Below, one piece after another: positions 47,326 through 61,658 of a DNA stretch of 64,000 nucleotides. The stretch covers positions 177,542 through 241,541 of the forward strand of contig QRFJ01004281.1 in assembly GCA_006176705.1 (NCBI GenBank), written 5' to 3'. Numbering within the stretch: the first letter of the stretch is position 1; each line of letters begins with the position of its first letter. A program made the position numbers and the translations under genes. The notes under the pieces are model-generated. The model was not told where the DNA came from. It ran no database searches and saw nothing but the letters and a program-made list of their open reading frames with translations. The stretch is from Cocos nucifera (taxonomy: Eukaryota > Streptophyta > Magnoliopsida > Arecales > Arecaceae).

Positions 47326-49582
47326 TGAAGGAAAATCCTAATTTTTTGGATCAGGTTCGTTCAGATCTGATCGGATCAAGAGATATATTTCAAAAATTTT
47401 TCTCTTTGATCCAAATCAGATCTAAGATATTTCAGATCTGATTCTTATTATTCTAATAATTAAAATAAAATCTAGATAAATTAAATTAAATTTAATTTAC
47501 CTTGATGTAGAGTAATTCTATTATCCATTGATGATCCTGTAAGCAGCGAAAGGTTCTGAATCTAGCCACGCAAGTGCCTGACCTCTACCGATATCCACTC
47601 GAGCTGGATCTGGAGATCCTCTTCTTTTTTATCACGTCTCCAAAAATTAGATCTGAATCTGATTTGGAGAATCTTCAAAATACCTTTCGAAGATCAGCAG
47701 TTGTCCTTTGCAACAACGCAGCCTTCTAGCTTTCTATCGCCTTTCTCTCATCTAGATCGCACCAACTGAAATCCCAAACTACTTTGAACGTGGAGAGGAG
47801 AGGGAGAAGATGGGCTTGGCATGGAGGAGGAGAGACGCAGCCTTGGGGCGTGGGAATTGTTCATTCTTTTTGAGTTGGGCGCAGGATCTTATTTATAGAC
47901 TATGCGTGATCCAACTCCTCTTCTTCCTAATCAATCACAATCCTTTATAAAATCAGATCTAAATTTGATTGGTGGGAATAGAGTCCCTTGGATTCCTCCT
48001 TAGATGGCACCTAAGATAAATCAAACTTGGTTCTTAGGAGGAGTCTATTTGAAATCCAAAAAGAAAATAGAGTCCCTATCCAACAGGGACTCCTGGGCGC
48101 CTCCAGCTTGGGCACACGCCAAGGGTGGCGTGCGCCCTCCTTCTTGCCAGGTTCTGACAGAGGGACAAGCCCCCACCAGCTCTTCAATAGGTGCGTGACA
48201 TGTGGATAGAAGTCAAAGTGTCAATGGTCAACATTTGACCAGTCAAAGGTCAACTTTTGACCAAAGTCAAAGGACGAAAAATGGTAGGTGACCAAAAATG
48301 ATAGGTATTATCTTACAAAATAAGACGATCCTTTTTTGATCCGGACAAGCTCTAGTTAGACCAAGTGAAGGCCTCTGATCGAGCATAAACTTCTTTGGCT
48401 CAGTCAGGATAACTATTTATGATAGTAAAAGAAGAACGTTAGGTTCAATCGAGTGCTAGCATGATTTTTTTGAACCTAATTGAATCTCATTCAGATCAAT
48501 TGAACTGGATCAGTTCAATTGATGATCACCAGATTCAAACCCTTGTTTGTATGACCCAGTTAGGTTTAGTTCTGTATGGTAATGGGATATGTCATGATCT
48601 CTATCATCGACATCATCGAAACTTCTTTCGATGGATCAGAACTCTTCTAATTCGAACAGCTAGAATGATGATCATCTAAATCATTCTAATTACTCCCAAA
48701 ATCCATCAGTGACACCTAGTAGTATATGGTGGCAACCCATCAGAGCTGAATGCGAATCTCTTGGCACAGCTATCTGTGTGATTAAGTTCTTCTATCTTGA
48801 GCCCCGATCAGATTAGGATTAAGGTGAACTCGTAAAACCTTAGTTTCTGTCATATGATATAATCATTCGATTCAAGTCCGATGTGAAAAGCTAAATAGAA
48901 ATTCTTTCTATTATTTCACTCTGTCATGGCCATGGGTTTCTGAACTTGATTCTCATGATCATCATAGGGCTGCTCCTCTACCACCGAGGTAGATAGATTC
49001 CATCTTGATGCAATCCAGTTCCTACAATGAACATGCTATAGCCAATATACACCTCAAAATTTTGAATGACTAGGAGACCGAGTTATGGTGTAGTCAAACT
49101 ATAACACCCTTAAGGTGAACTACCGATGCACCTCAGATCAAAGAATCAGACACACCACTGCAGCATTGAGTCAGTCATTGACGAGAAGGTAGACTTCCTA
49201 ATGACTACTCGAGGTGGTCATGCTCAGTGCCCTCATTTTCTAATGAGTACCTGTACTCTTGCTTTGGTGTCTCCACACCGTAGACTCAAAACTCATTTAC
49301 TAAAGATAAACGATTGTACACTAACCTTTCGGATCAATCACCATCCTCATGATGATCCTATGGTCGGAAGCATTTTATGAGTTAATAATGATTATTTATG
49401 TCTTAAATTTTCAACTCTTGAAAATATGAATTATCATTATCATTAACTCAAAGGATGTATCACAGACACTAAATACACATATGTGATAGAGAATAATCCA
49501 TTTTATTGATTATAGTCAAAATTATAATTTTGCCCCTAGAAGTGTATTACAAGTGTCAGCCAATTCTGGCTTCTAGGGCACA
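47326..49582 (-). mobile_element. Copia-type LTR, minus orientation
   Basis: On the minus strand it starts TGTGCCCTAGAAGCCAGAAT (from 49582) and ends CCTTCA (47326), 2257 bp. TATAAATAAG, read on the minus strand near 47897-47888, is the promoter TATA. It aligns in reverse complement with 55285-57519 along its whole length. No PBS follows it on the minus strand, so it is a 3' or solo LTR. Confidence 0.8.
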
Positions 49583-51129
49583 TATATCTATCAGATATTT
49601 GATAGAAAAGGATTTGCATGTGCTACATCTTCTAAAAGGGGTTTCATTATTTAATTTTTCATCTAAGATGGTGAAATCAAGGGTGCATTTTGAAGGGCCA
49701 TGGTCGTTGGCAAGATAGCTCCTTACTCTTAAAGTATAGTGTTCTAATTTCAAACTCAAGAGGGGTATTATTTGCTATACTTCAATACTTCAGATTTATT
49801 AATTGAATTATGGGATCATGAAAAATTTCTTCAAATAGGTTTTGCAATTAGGCAGCCTTGTTCCTAGATGAATAAATAGATAAGCAAGACTGATTTTGCT
49901 CAAGTTTGTGTGCAGGTTGATATTACAAAAAAAATTCATTTCAAGACTAATATTAAATTATACTATTATAATTTAATATTAAATTATTTATCTTCTTTTA
50001 TAGATATCTAATATAGATACTTATTGATTGAGAGTTCTCAAACCTAGGGAGGAGAAACACACAATACAACTATCGCAAACCATTAAAAAAGTTTCTTAGT
50101 AGCCAATAGTTGATTGGTGATCATATAATTTTAATGGGCAAGGCTAAATTGGAGTCAAGCACTATGTTGGTGACTAAACTCTATCAAGCACAAAGTTTGA
50201 TGCACCAAGCTCTATGAATATGATATTACGATAGAATACCCATAGTCCGATTGTGGAAATGGTTGCACCTTTTTCTTCCAAAATCTTTCTTTTTTTATTC
50301 TTTTGTTGGAATGCATGCATAGTTTTAATTATTTTATTGATTGATTTTAAGTTAGGCTTGGGTTCGTAATCTAACCAGAAATACAAAAGAGGAATAAGAA
50401 AAATTAGGTGATATTAGCATGACCATCTCTTGAGTTAGATGGTATTGGCATGATCATTTGAAAGCTTTTTACTCTCTTCTCATATCATTCTATTGCCTTC
50501 TTCCTAGCAAGTGGTACTCCATTAAGTATAGGTCATAAACACTTGTCATTATGCCAAAGACTTTATGAATGACTACACTCTGCTTTGCTAAGTAGGAGTT
50601 AGACCCGGTTCTTTATTTGGATATTTAATTTTATATATTAAAAGATACTAGGAAAGTAGATTCAACAAGTCAAATTTAGGATAAAAAAAGGTTTGTGGAT
50701 CTCATTTGGTACCTTATGTTTAGATCCAAGGTTGTCTCTCATATAGGAAAGTTAAGCAAAAACCTTAAGAGATGAGGTTGTATCTTTACCTATTATTTTA
50801 GCTAGAAAGTGTGAATCTTAATTAATCCAAAGAACTAGTCTCACCCATTTACCTATTCATACCGATCGGAAAGCACCTATATCTAAAAGAATTCTAATTA
50901 ACGAGACAAACAAACTAAAAGCTATGATATAGATATAAACATGAATAATATTAGTACCTCTAATCCTCATCAACATCATGATGATGATATAAAAGTTGGT
51001 AGTCTTAAGAAAACTTTGAAAAGGTGCTTTCCAGAAGAATCCAATAATATTGCAACTCCTGAAAAGTATGACAACCATACGACTTAAAGTTACTAGAAGA
51101 TTATTGGGATAGGAATCTATCATATATCC
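49583..51129. other. Repeat-derived or intergenic, no gene recognised
   Basis: AT-rich, scattered stops in all frames. Lies upstream of the gag relic and may be its leader. Confidence 0.35.
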
Positions 51130-51990
51130 TACTATACCTATGTGGGATATCCTTCAACCACCTCCACCTCCACAACCTCAACCACAGCCTCAACTTGTTC
51201 CGCCAAACCAACTTCAACATATTCCTTTTATCTAACTTCAATCTTAACCGGAGCCTAATGCATACCTTTACCTCAAGCGATACCACCTCCCAACTATATA
51301 CAACTTGTTATCCCTTCTCTTCTTCCAAGCTATTCCCTTAATAAGAGATAGCTAGAAGTTTTAGTGAAGAATATGATTCAGCACCATATTTCTCTTGAAC
51401 CAACTATAGCTAATATGTGTGGGATACCTAGGATCAATTACCCTATGAGTTTGAATGCCCAAAGTTTAGACTACATAGAGGGAGGACTAATCTGATTGAT
51501 CGTATACTACCTTTCTAACCAATATGCATCCCTTCATGAATAATGAGCCTATGATAATCTATCTTTTTCAAAAGTCCTTCTAAAGTGAGTCTTATCATAG
51601 TTTTATGGTTTAAAGGATCATGAGTAGCTTTTCTTTTATCATTTCTATCCTCTCTATTCTCAAGAAGAATTATAGTTACGAATCTTATATCTTCTATGCC
51701 AAAGTTGGCATAGAAGATTCCATTGAGAAGATGAGAGAATATGATGATTTTCTCACATTCACTAATGAATGGCGTGATATAGCAACAAGATCCTGCCTAG
51801 TGCTTGATGAGTCATAATGAGATCAAAATGATCATTAATATTTTTCATCCATTTATAAAGTCTATTTTTGTGACAAGTCAAGACATATATGAGATAAAAT
51901 TATTGGTCATACTTATTTGAATATAAGTACTCTAATAGTAGAAAACATAGGACTGAGGAACCTCTACATTTGAACTAAGGGATTTACCAT
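51130..51990 (+). pseudogene. Gypsy-type gag relic
   Basis: The reading includes a Pro/Gln-rich start (QPPPPPQPQPQPQLVPPNQL, near 51158-51217), then NPFMNNEPM, a block at 51620-51817 with KKNYSYESYIFYAKVGIEDS and MREYDDFLTFTNEWRDIATR, and VYFCDKSRHI-like sequence. The order and the WRDIA motif fit a Retrotrans_gag domain of the Tat or Athila type. Broken by several stops. Confidence 0.5.
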
Positions 51991-54900
51991 CTCTTGAGAC
52001 TATAAAAGCTATCCTTCTAGCCTAGAACTAGCAAGCTAGAAATTAGAAATGAGGGCTTAGAAATTATCACGCTAACTAAGGTAGGGTCAACATGGTCCAA
52101 TACAAAATCATCCCTTTTTTTCTACTCAAAAAAATAACATCGATACTAGGAACCAACCAAAGAGACCTTTTAGACTATGTAGGGACCATCTAATCCTTCC
52201 TAAATCCAATTCTATTGTTATATAAATCATTGTTGTATAAATCAATTCTATTGCCCTGTCAGGAAGAAAGTCTTTGATATCAGGCTAGGATCTCAATTAT
52301 TTTTATGCCTTATACCAAAATGAGAGGGCAAATTCTTAAATTATACCACACTATCAAGGATATAATCTATGATGTGAATGATGAGTTATGCATGGATTGA
52401 ATATAGATTTGAAAACATCTGCCTTAGAAGGGTTAAGATACTTGAGCTCCTATTGGCATTGTAAATAACCCCGTTTCTGCAAATCAGGAGTCTACAACTA
52501 ACTTGCCAAATACTAACCTTAACATAATTCTCTCACCTCAGGATTACAATGCCAAGATTCATCATATTCATTTTATTGGGAATTGGTCTATTGACAATCC
52601 TCTTTTGGATTTATTCTTTAATTTTAGTTAATTAAGTATGATACCAGGATCCAATCTAAAGTTGCATCTTACCACTAGTCCTCCATACTTGAAACACCAT
52701 GCACGATGCTAGTAGAGTCAACCAGAATATAGCAAAAGCCTATAAAGGCTAATATTTTTTCTTCTTCTTCAAGTGTCATGCTCACCATCTTTAAGCAAGA
52801 GCCCCTAAAAACTGACACTCCTTATTCTTTTAAGCCCATGCTAGTGAGCTGCCCTAGTACTCCATTGAAGTCTTTAACCTCCTCTTTTGAGACACAATTC
52901 TCATTTTCTATAGGCTTATCATTAGCCTATGCTAATACATTCTTCATTCTTCATGTTTGCTATCTCCAAAAAGTTATATGGTGCTTGGCACGTACATACT
53001 AACTTGAGAAAGTGGCATGCTTGACAAATCGACTAATCCAATTAATATTAAGTCACCCCAAGATATGTTGAGTTGGTTCAAAATAACCAAGGCCTACACA
53101 TACCTCTACCTCTATTGTAGTCATCATAGATAAAAATCTTGATGATGAAGCTACACCAAATATCTTAACCCTTCTCCCACTAGCCTCATTAAGTTACCTT
53201 ACCCTCCAACACCTTTCCTTTCCACCAACACTTCTACACCTTGCACTAACACCTCCAAATCCTTCATAAATGCTCTTGCATCCCTTGTCATGCCCATGAT
53301 AAAATTGGGAAAGCTCTATAATTGAATTCAACCATCCACCAATGACCCTTAATGTGAACCAATGAGAGAAGAGGTTATGGTCTCATCCATTGAGGTTGGA
53401 AGGTGTATTATATCCTAGAACACATTAATAAGACCCTTGTAAAGATTTTCATCTTTTATCTGATCCTTGATTCACCCAAGCATCTACAAACCCTATATAG
53501 AGTTCTTAAGAAAGCCTAAGTCCCTCTTATTTATCTTCCTACTCTTGAGCTTTGACCTACATTACCTCGTATTACTTATGGTCTCAAAACCCTATTAATA
53601 ATTATTTGATTAACATCAATGCCTATCTTATTGTATATCCTTGGCCATAATTAGAGAGACTTGAATGCTTGATAGTAGCTATAGACCTGCACATGTGAAA
53701 TTCTTTTTTTTTTTTCCACATGATCAAGAGATTAGAATCTAGCCATAAGAAGAACGCTTGGTATAAATAACTCACTTCTTGATCTTCAACTCCCTCAGTC
53801 ACTATAAGTACCCCCCCAACTCCACCCCCCTCCGTGTTCAGTGTAATGGGATGTATCTATTTATCTATCTCTTGACTCAAAATGGGAGCAAGTTTGAAAA
53901 AGAATCTTAGAGTATCTAGGGCTGGACCAAGAGTATCTCTTAATACCTTCTTTTTTTTCATCAAAGTTATTTAATAAAGACTTACCATGATAAGAAAGAA
54001 AAAAGAACATGTATACTTGAAGAGCACAATACAACAAAGAATTGTATGCTACATTTGGAAAGGATGAATCCCTTTCGAAAAAGATTCTATTGATTCTCTC
54101 CTAATTGATTGGATTGTAGGTGCGATGATTTACTTCACAGATGAGCATTTTTTTCTATGATGAGTCCAAGTGACCCTATACATAAGTAGCCATCTTGGAT
54201 ATTGAAATAAATTTATCACCATGATAACCAAGTTTGATATTATGGATACATCATCTTGTTATGACCTCATTTTGGGAGAAAATTGTTAGAGGATATATGT
54301 AAAAGCTTTGTTATTTACCCTCCAACAATATATTAGATTCTATTTCTAAGTTAAACTGGTTCGAGTCAATGACAAACTTACTTTAGAAAATTTTTACTGT
54401 ATAGGCAGCATAATAGCTCTCACTATCATTAAACTAGTCTCACCAACTTTAAAGTATGGCCAAGAATCCATCCTAGCTCCATAATATAGGTTGACCCTTA
54501 GTAGGTAGCTCTATGGTGGAGGGTGGACTGTCATTCCTCCACTCAAAATACACTAACTAAATGAGATTAAGCTCTACAATCCTTGCATAAAGAAAGGCTA
54601 GAAGATAGTGTGGAATCTAGGTTATCAAGCTAGAGCCAAGTTAAGAAAGTAGTGTCAAGATGCACCATATCCTATCCTTAAGCTAGAGCCTAGAGGCTTA
54701 GTTGACGTCCACTCAGTTAAATATTCCATGCATTTTATTAGAGTATCTTTGAATGGTAGTATCCCAACAAAGATGATGTTGTATATAAGTTAAATCTTAT
54801 TGAGTAAGATGTCTGTTTGAATCTTTGCAAAGAGTCAAGTTTGGTCCTTCACCTATAAGTATCTTAAGATAATCTATAGAGGATTTTGAACTTACACTTT

Positions 54901-55284
54901 GAGAAACTTCATCTGAGAAGAATATTCATGATCTTGTAATTGCTCTTTCATGTCTCTTTACTTTTTGAAGACTTATGCATTGATACTCTTTCTATGAGGA
55001 TAGAGGAAATTATGGAGAACTCTCTAATTTCATTAATAAAATAGAGACTATCTAGGAGTTTGATGAAGAGGTAGGGGATAACTATGTCACTACACCTAAA
55101 ATGCTAAGGAAGTGCCACTTGCACACTAACTTGTGATGAGGCCAAATGCTTCTTTTTTGCATATACACTGTTAACCTCTGAGCAGCCTTAGTTGGTCCAA
55201 ACTAAGCCTATTATTGAGAGGCTTGAAGTGAGGAACACTAAGAGTAGGGTTGAAGAGATGATCAAGTGTCTCATCTATTAGATT
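51991..55284. other. Probable remnant of gypsy pol, unreadable
   Basis: Follows the gag relic in the same direction. A YDLILG-like triad near 54257-54276 could be the end of a retroviral-type protease, but no RT, RNase H or integrase block could be read. No other gene recognised. Confidence 0.3.
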
Positions 55285-57519
55285 TATTTTCTAAAAATCA
55301 GATTGGCTGACACTTGCAATACACTTTTAAGGATAATTTTATAATTTTAACTATAAATTAATAAAATAATTATTTTCTATCACAGTGTGTATTTAAAGTG
55401 TCGGTGATACATCCTTTGAGTTAATGATAATGACAGTTCCTATTTTTAAGAGTTGAAAATTTAAGACATGAATTCTCATATTTAACTCATAAATTGCTCT
55501 AACCGTAGGATCATTATGGTGATGGTGATCGATCTAAAAAATTGGTGTACAATTGCTTTCTTATGATAGATGTGTCTTGAGTCTATGGTGTGGAGATATT
55601 GGAGCGAGAATAGAGGTACTCATTAGAGAATGAGGGCACTGAGCATGATCACCTCGAGCAGTCATAAGAAAGTCTACCTTCTCTTCGATGACTGGCTCGA
55701 TGCTACAGTGGTGTGTCTGATTCTTTGACCTAAGGTGCATCGGTAGTTCACCTTGAGGATGTTATAGTTTGACTATACCATAATCGATCTCCTAGTCATT
55801 CAAAATTCTGAGGTGTATGTTGGCTATAGCATGTTCATTGTAGAAATTAGATTATACCAATAGGAGATCTATCTATCTCGGTAGATGAGGAATAGCCCTA
55901 TGATAATCATAAGATTGAGTCCTTAAGCCCATGGCCATAGTAGAGTGAAGATAATAGAAAGAGTTTCTATTAGAGTTTCATATTGGACTCGAATCGAATG
56001 ATTAATTCATATGACGGATGTTGCGTTTGATGAGTTCACCTTAATCCTAATCCTATCGGGACTTAAGATAGAAGAACCCAATCACATAGATAACTGTACC
56101 GAGAGGTTCACTTTCAATTTTGATGGATTGTCATCATATACTACTAGGTATCACTGATGGATTTTGAGAGCAATTAGAATAATTTTGATGATCGATCATT
56201 CTAATTTTATGAATCAGAAAAGTTCTGATCCATCAAAAGGTGTTTCGATGATGTCGATGATAGAGATCGCAACATATCTCATTACCATATGGAACTGAAT
56301 CTAACTAGATCACATAAATAAAGATTTGGATCTGGATGTCATAAATTAAGCTAACCTAGTTCGATTAATTTGGATAAGATCCAATCAGATTCAAGGTAAT
56401 CATGCTAGCGCATGATTGAGCCTAACTTTCTCCTTCTTTAATCTTTCTGATTCATTACAATTGAGTTAAATTTGATTTGACTCATTTTTATATCTTGAAT
56501 TGATTTAATTTCATCTTAATTATAGAAATTAAATCCATTCATGGTGAAATTGAACTAGGGTCAAAAGTTGACCTAATTGAGAGAACTGAGGGTCACCTGA
56601 TCAGAGGCTTCGAGAAAATTTTTTGGAAATAATTTTACTTTAATTTTTAGATATGTGATTGGGCTCGAGTCATACTTTGGGTGAGCCCAATTTCATGATT
56701 TTTAGTGATGCCTAGATTAGGTTTCTTATAGAGTTTGATTTGGATCAAACACTTGAAAGGAGGAGTCCCATGCGCCATGGACTCCTCCTTATCCTTACTT
56801 CTCCCCAACTTGGGAGGAGATTTGGGCAACAAAACCTAATAAAGATCAGGTGGGCAACATGGGTTATCAGATTGGAGTCCTAGATAATCAAGCAACTGAG
56901 TTGCTTGATCACTTAGGAGTCTAGATGGCGCAAGGAACTTGTATAAAAACACCTGCGCATAAGGCCCTTGGTGAATTTGGATTCCAACATCCATATGCTG
57001 CCGCCCCTTCCATCTTCCATGCCCCCTTTGATCCTCTCTCTCTCTCTCTCCTTCTTCTACATGCCAAAAGTTGGATGCAAATCAGAGAAGAAGATTTAAT
57101 TAAATTTGTGAAGAGTTCAGCATCTATGCGACGATATTCGTGAGACGAACAAGCTGCCTTCTAAAATTATTTTGAAGATTCTTTAGATTAGATTCAGATA
57201 TGATCTTTAGAAAAAAGATTCACGAGGAGAAGATGTTCAGATCCTACTTGAGTGGATACTGATGGAAGCCAGGCACATGCGTGGCTTCTTCCAGAACCTC
57301 AAAAATGGTCAGGATCATCACAAGATAATCAGATTACTTAAATAAGATAAAAAATTAAATTTGATTTAATTTTATTTTTATTTTTTAATATCAGATCACT
57401 ACGATCAGATCTAAAAACTCTTAGATTTGATTGGATCATTTAAAAATTTTTTAGAAAAATTTGCTCCAGATCTGATCGGATCTGCACAATCTTGTGATGG
57501 AAAATGAGATTTTCCTTCA
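55285..57519 (+). mobile_element. Copia-type 5' LTR, plus orientation
   Basis: 2235 bp, reverse-complement match to 47326-49582. ATTGGCTGACACTTG.AATACACTT near its start corresponds to the same words in the partner. TATAAAAAC at 56942-56950 is the TATA. Ends TTTTCCTTCA at 57519, followed by a degenerate initiator-Met PBS. Confidence 0.82.
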
Positions 57520-57520
57520 T

Positions 57521-57536
57521 TATCATCGAAGCATGT
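57521..57536 (+). promoter_or_regulatory. Degenerate tRNA-iMet primer-binding site
   Basis: TTATCATCGAAGCATG matches the copia consensus TTGGTATCAGAGCATG at most positions and lies directly after the LTR. This orients the LTR as a 5' LTR. Confidence 0.55.
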
Positions 57537-58553
57537 CCAACTAGAGAAAAAAATCACCTTCCATAGGCCCCATCATCCTTTTCAGAGTCACTTTTAAAAG
57601 TCAAATTAAGTTTATCTTTTGTGAAAGATACTCGAGTCACTTTGCCTTATTAGCTTGATGGCTACTCTTTAATGCCTATATAGCCACCTTTTGGAGGTAG
57701 TATCTCTAACTTTTCTTGCTTTTGTAGTCTGTTAGAATCACATATCCAAAAATCTAAGAAAATAAAATCTAGAAAATCCATATATATATATATATTTTCC
57801 TCCAAATAATGTAGAACAACTAATTAGTTTCTTACATGATATATACAAAACTTTGCTTTAAGAATCTGAGATCCAAATATCACTGCTCTAAGATTTAAGC
57901 AATGCTAAAGTAATGGTGCATGTCAAGATTTGTGAGATCAAATCAAGCTTAGAAGTTTTGAATGATGGTTTGAGTGTATATGAGTTGGGTGATAAAAAGA
58001 ATGGTCAAATTCAAAGGTGCCTTAAAGAGGTTTGAGAGCAAATCCATACAATAGTAGAAAAGCTGAAGAGGTCAATCTAGATATCCTTATGAATCCAAAC
58101 AATATACAAATAAGAGAGCATTTGGTATGGGGTGATCAACCAAAGATCAAAGATGATGTAGGTGGAGGTGATAAGATCACTGTATTTGGTTGCACTATGA
58201 TGATTCTATATGGCAATAATCCAAAATCACCTCAGCTTCTCAAATCACTACCTAACATAGTGATGGGATACCCATCCTTAAGGTCGGAAATCCAAGATTA
58301 CCTCCGAGTAGTGATCTTGGGTTGAAATTTGACAACAAAAATATCCCTTAATTTAGTGAGAAATATTGATATATCAATATATAGTTAATATATTATACTA
58401 ATATTATATATTATATATTATATTATATTAATATTACATATTATATTTATGATATGTATTATATTATAATATATTATTAATTATATTATTGTCATACTAT
58501 GATTTAATGATATTTTTAAATTAGAGTAGAAATATCTTATTGTATTTTATATT
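57537..58553. other. Copia internal remnant and AT-rich spacer
   Basis: No copia gag or pol domain could be read. The 97-codon frame at 58032-58325 has no recognised motif. 58360-58550 is nearly pure A/T. Confidence 0.35.
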
Positions 58554-59526
58554 TGTTGAGAAAAATGCTTCAAATTTGATCCACGAGGAGCCCATTACGA
58601 AGTCTATACATCCATGCAACCTAGGCGAGTGCACGGGCTAGGTACTAGCGTGGCCCAGCACATGCGTGCGAGCACACACTGCTCGCAGCATACGGGAGGC
58701 CCAGCATGGCCTACAGCATGCTGGATGCACAATCCAGATGCCCAACATGCCCAGGCCACATGGTTCATGGTGCGTCAGACAGTCCATAAGCTGGAGGGGC
58801 ACGGTCCACGCACCCTCCCACATGGTCTATAGGCCATTTATCATAGTTTATGGGTGCTAATGTGGTCCACATGCACGGCATGGACCACTAAGGGGTCTAG
58901 GGAAGTTTTACAATGTCTATGCCCATGAAGACGCTATCTAACGGCTCTGGAAAGTCCCGGTTTTGATCCAATGGCCTAAAGACTAATTAGAGTTCTAATC
59001 AGAGTCCAGTCTCCAATCCAGGCTCGGTTTGAGGCCTTTAAAAGGCTTATGGGTAGATGGCAACATTAGCATGGTAGAAGGCATGGTTCGGTTTAGTCGG
59101 TAGCAGCTGAGATAGTGGGCTTGGTGGAGTCGATAGAGTAGTAGCAAACCGAGAGATGCCAGCAAAGAGTAGAAGCAAGACTTCAGACAGACTATCAGAT
59201 AATGAGACAACGGTCAACGCTATAGGGGTCTCCTAGAGAGAGCTTTATGAGGGAGAGTGCTTCTTAGTAAGAGAGATAGATTGATGTACGAGGGTTAAGG
59301 ATGTAATCTTCTCTTATAAATTTTTTTTTCTTATAGTAAATCTTGTATGCCCTATGGAGTTAAACTTTGGCTAAATCCATGTATTGATTGTGTCCTTTTT
59401 TTTATCTCTTCTTCTTTTTGTTGTGCTATCAACATCGTCACTGGCATATCGATCCTGGATTTGGAAGATTCATATTCCATATAAGGAATCTTTCCAAGAG
59501 ATGGTGCTAGAGCAAGTGGTATCACA
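58554..59526 (+). mobile_element. Second copia-type LTR
   Basis: Begins TGTTGAGAAAAATGC and ends near GGTATCACA; about 973 bp. TTAGTATTAGAGTAG follows at 59531, close to TTGGTATCAGAGCAG, the usual tRNA-iMet PBS, with three transitions. TTTAAAAGG near 59037 may be the promoter. Left border is inferred. Confidence 0.55.
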
Positions 59527-59530
59527 ATAA

Positions 59531-59545
59531 TTAGTATTAGAGTAG
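59531..59545 (+). promoter_or_regulatory. Degenerate tRNA-iMet primer-binding site
   Basis: TTAGTATTAGAGTAG, 12 of 15 matches to the copia consensus, all mismatches transitions. Confidence 0.5.
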
Positions 59546-59929
59546 CTCTAATCACAATAATATTTATATAATAAAATCATTTGATCTATTACTACTATTT
59601 GTCTTATTTTTCTAATCAAAATAAATATTATTATTAATAATAATATATTATAAATATTAATATTACTATTAATTATATAATAATAATTAATATATTTTTA
59701 TAGGATTAATGATTTATAGGACTAATAAATATATTTTATAGAATATATTAGTAAATATATTAATATTTTATATGATTGATAAATATATTTTTTATGAAAT
59801 ATATGAGGGATAGTTTTGATATTATATGGTCAGTGTAAATTTTCATGAAATACTGATAAACATATAAATTTGGATACTAGAAGTACCTAATTTGTTATTA
59901 ATTGATCATTATCATTAAGAATTTGATGC
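59546..59929. other. AT-rich spacer
   Basis: Runs of A/T only, no gene. Confidence 0.5.
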
Positions 59930-61289
59930 TTCTTAGTATATTTTTTAGAGAAATTGGAGATTGGGCTTACACAGACTAATCAAGATTCAAATTAGTTCAC
60001 TAAAAGAAATACTCAATAATTAAAAGGCCAAATACAACCAGCTCAAGAGTTAAGTCGCAATCAATAGCTATGAAGCAATCTCTAAGATCCAATAGCCATC
60101 ATTGAAGGACCACTCAACTAAACCCTACAAAGAGGAAGAGAAGGACTCTACGCCACAATCCAACCCCTCAAGTGCCACCCTAATAAATTTTTAGACAAAA
60201 TTTTTCTCACATGAAGAAAAGAGGATGTGAGCAAGATTGCGTCTCCAAATTCCATGCATGCCTCCAATTCCTTAAAACTCATCTCACGCCTTCCTCAATT
60301 AAACTTCGTGCATCCCAATCACTCCTACTTCTTTCCTTGACTTTTCCATGTGGCCGCCGCTCCTCCCTAATTTCATCATGTGCCACATCTCCCTATTCCA
60401 TGCGCTCCCTCTTATTCTCTTAAGATCTCATGCACACCTCCTCTCAAAGATCCCTCACAGCCCCTTCTTCCATGTGTCCCCAAAGAATGCGCCACCCCAC
60501 CTAATTCTTTTTCACGTCAATCCAAACTCCTCCATGTCAAACTTTCCTAAGCATCCATCTCACGCCAACACTCCTTCGTCAAACCTTTCTCACTCGAAAC
60601 CCTTTCATATGCCACCATCCTAAACCTTAACAAGGACTCTTCACCCCACTACTCTATAAATAATGCCCCCCTCTCCTCAAAAAGTTCTGAACATCCTTTC
60701 CTCACATCTTCTCTTTGGCCATTCCCCTTCTCTCCTTTTTCTCTCTCAAGCCTCTCCTCTCTCCTTCATCCGCCCGTAGCTGCCTTCCCCCTCTCTCTTC
60801 TTTCTCTTTTTTTCCTGTAAGTTAGAAGAAAGAAGATGGTGACAGTAGACGGCATCATTATCATGTGCAGCTAGAAGCTCGAGTCTTTGGAGAGTAGATC
60901 GATTCCTTTAATTTCAATCTTGTATTTTTCTTTTATGTAATTAGATGAACTTATTAGTTTTTCTCAATGAGTTTTAATTAATTAATTTCAAAGTTGCTTT
61001 CAAGATTACGATGCTGAATATTTATATGTTAATCTTTAAATAGTTTATGTGTTCATTAGGATGGATCATGATCAAGAGATACGGTCCATACTCAAGCAAA
61101 ATAAGCTATGTTAAAAATCAACATATAGATCTATTTATCTATTTGATTTAAGATTCTTCTTATGTTTTAAGTTTGAATAGCTTATACTTTAGGAAGACGG
61201 ACCATGATCGGGAGATACGATCCATACTTGAGTGAGATAAGTTATAATCAAATCTGAATATAAGGTATCTTAATCAACTAATCTATTTT

Positions 61290-61388
<99 letters not shown>

Positions 61389-61656
61389 AGATTATAGTTA
61401 AAGATGAAATCAAACTCCAAGACTTTTTCTTATCTCATACCTTGCTAAACTTTTATTTTCTTTTAATTAAGTAATTCTTTAATCATTAAAATTTGCCAAA
61501 CTACTGCTTTCATTGATTTTTATTCATCATTGTTTTGCTACTAACTTAGTCTTTTGATTCTTGTGGATTCAATATCTGACGCATGCTATACTACTATTTA
61601 ATTTACATCAAAGTTTTTTTTTTTATCTTTGATCGCTCTTATGACAAGAGCACATC
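59930..61656 (+). mobile_element. Athila-type gypsy 5' LTR (left border uncertain)
   Basis: CTATAAATAATG at 60653-60664 is a promoter TATA followed by a pyrimidine-rich leader. The right end ACATCA (61651-61656) abuts a tRNA-Asp-type PBS. Inside are two imperfect copies of about 100 bp (from about 61025 and 61168) sharing ATCATGATC, GAGATACGRTCCATACT and TAAGTTATA-like words, and a long TA array. The left end is only guessed from TGATGCTT at about 59929. Confidence 0.6.
61292..61386. repeat. (AT)n microsatellite
   Basis: About 95 bases of uninterrupted AT, inside the Athila-type LTR. Confidence 0.95.
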
Positions 61657-61658
61657 AA

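Noticed and set aside
58032..58325. 97-codon ORF in the copia internal remnant
   Set aside because: Does not resemble copia gag or pol; no further support.
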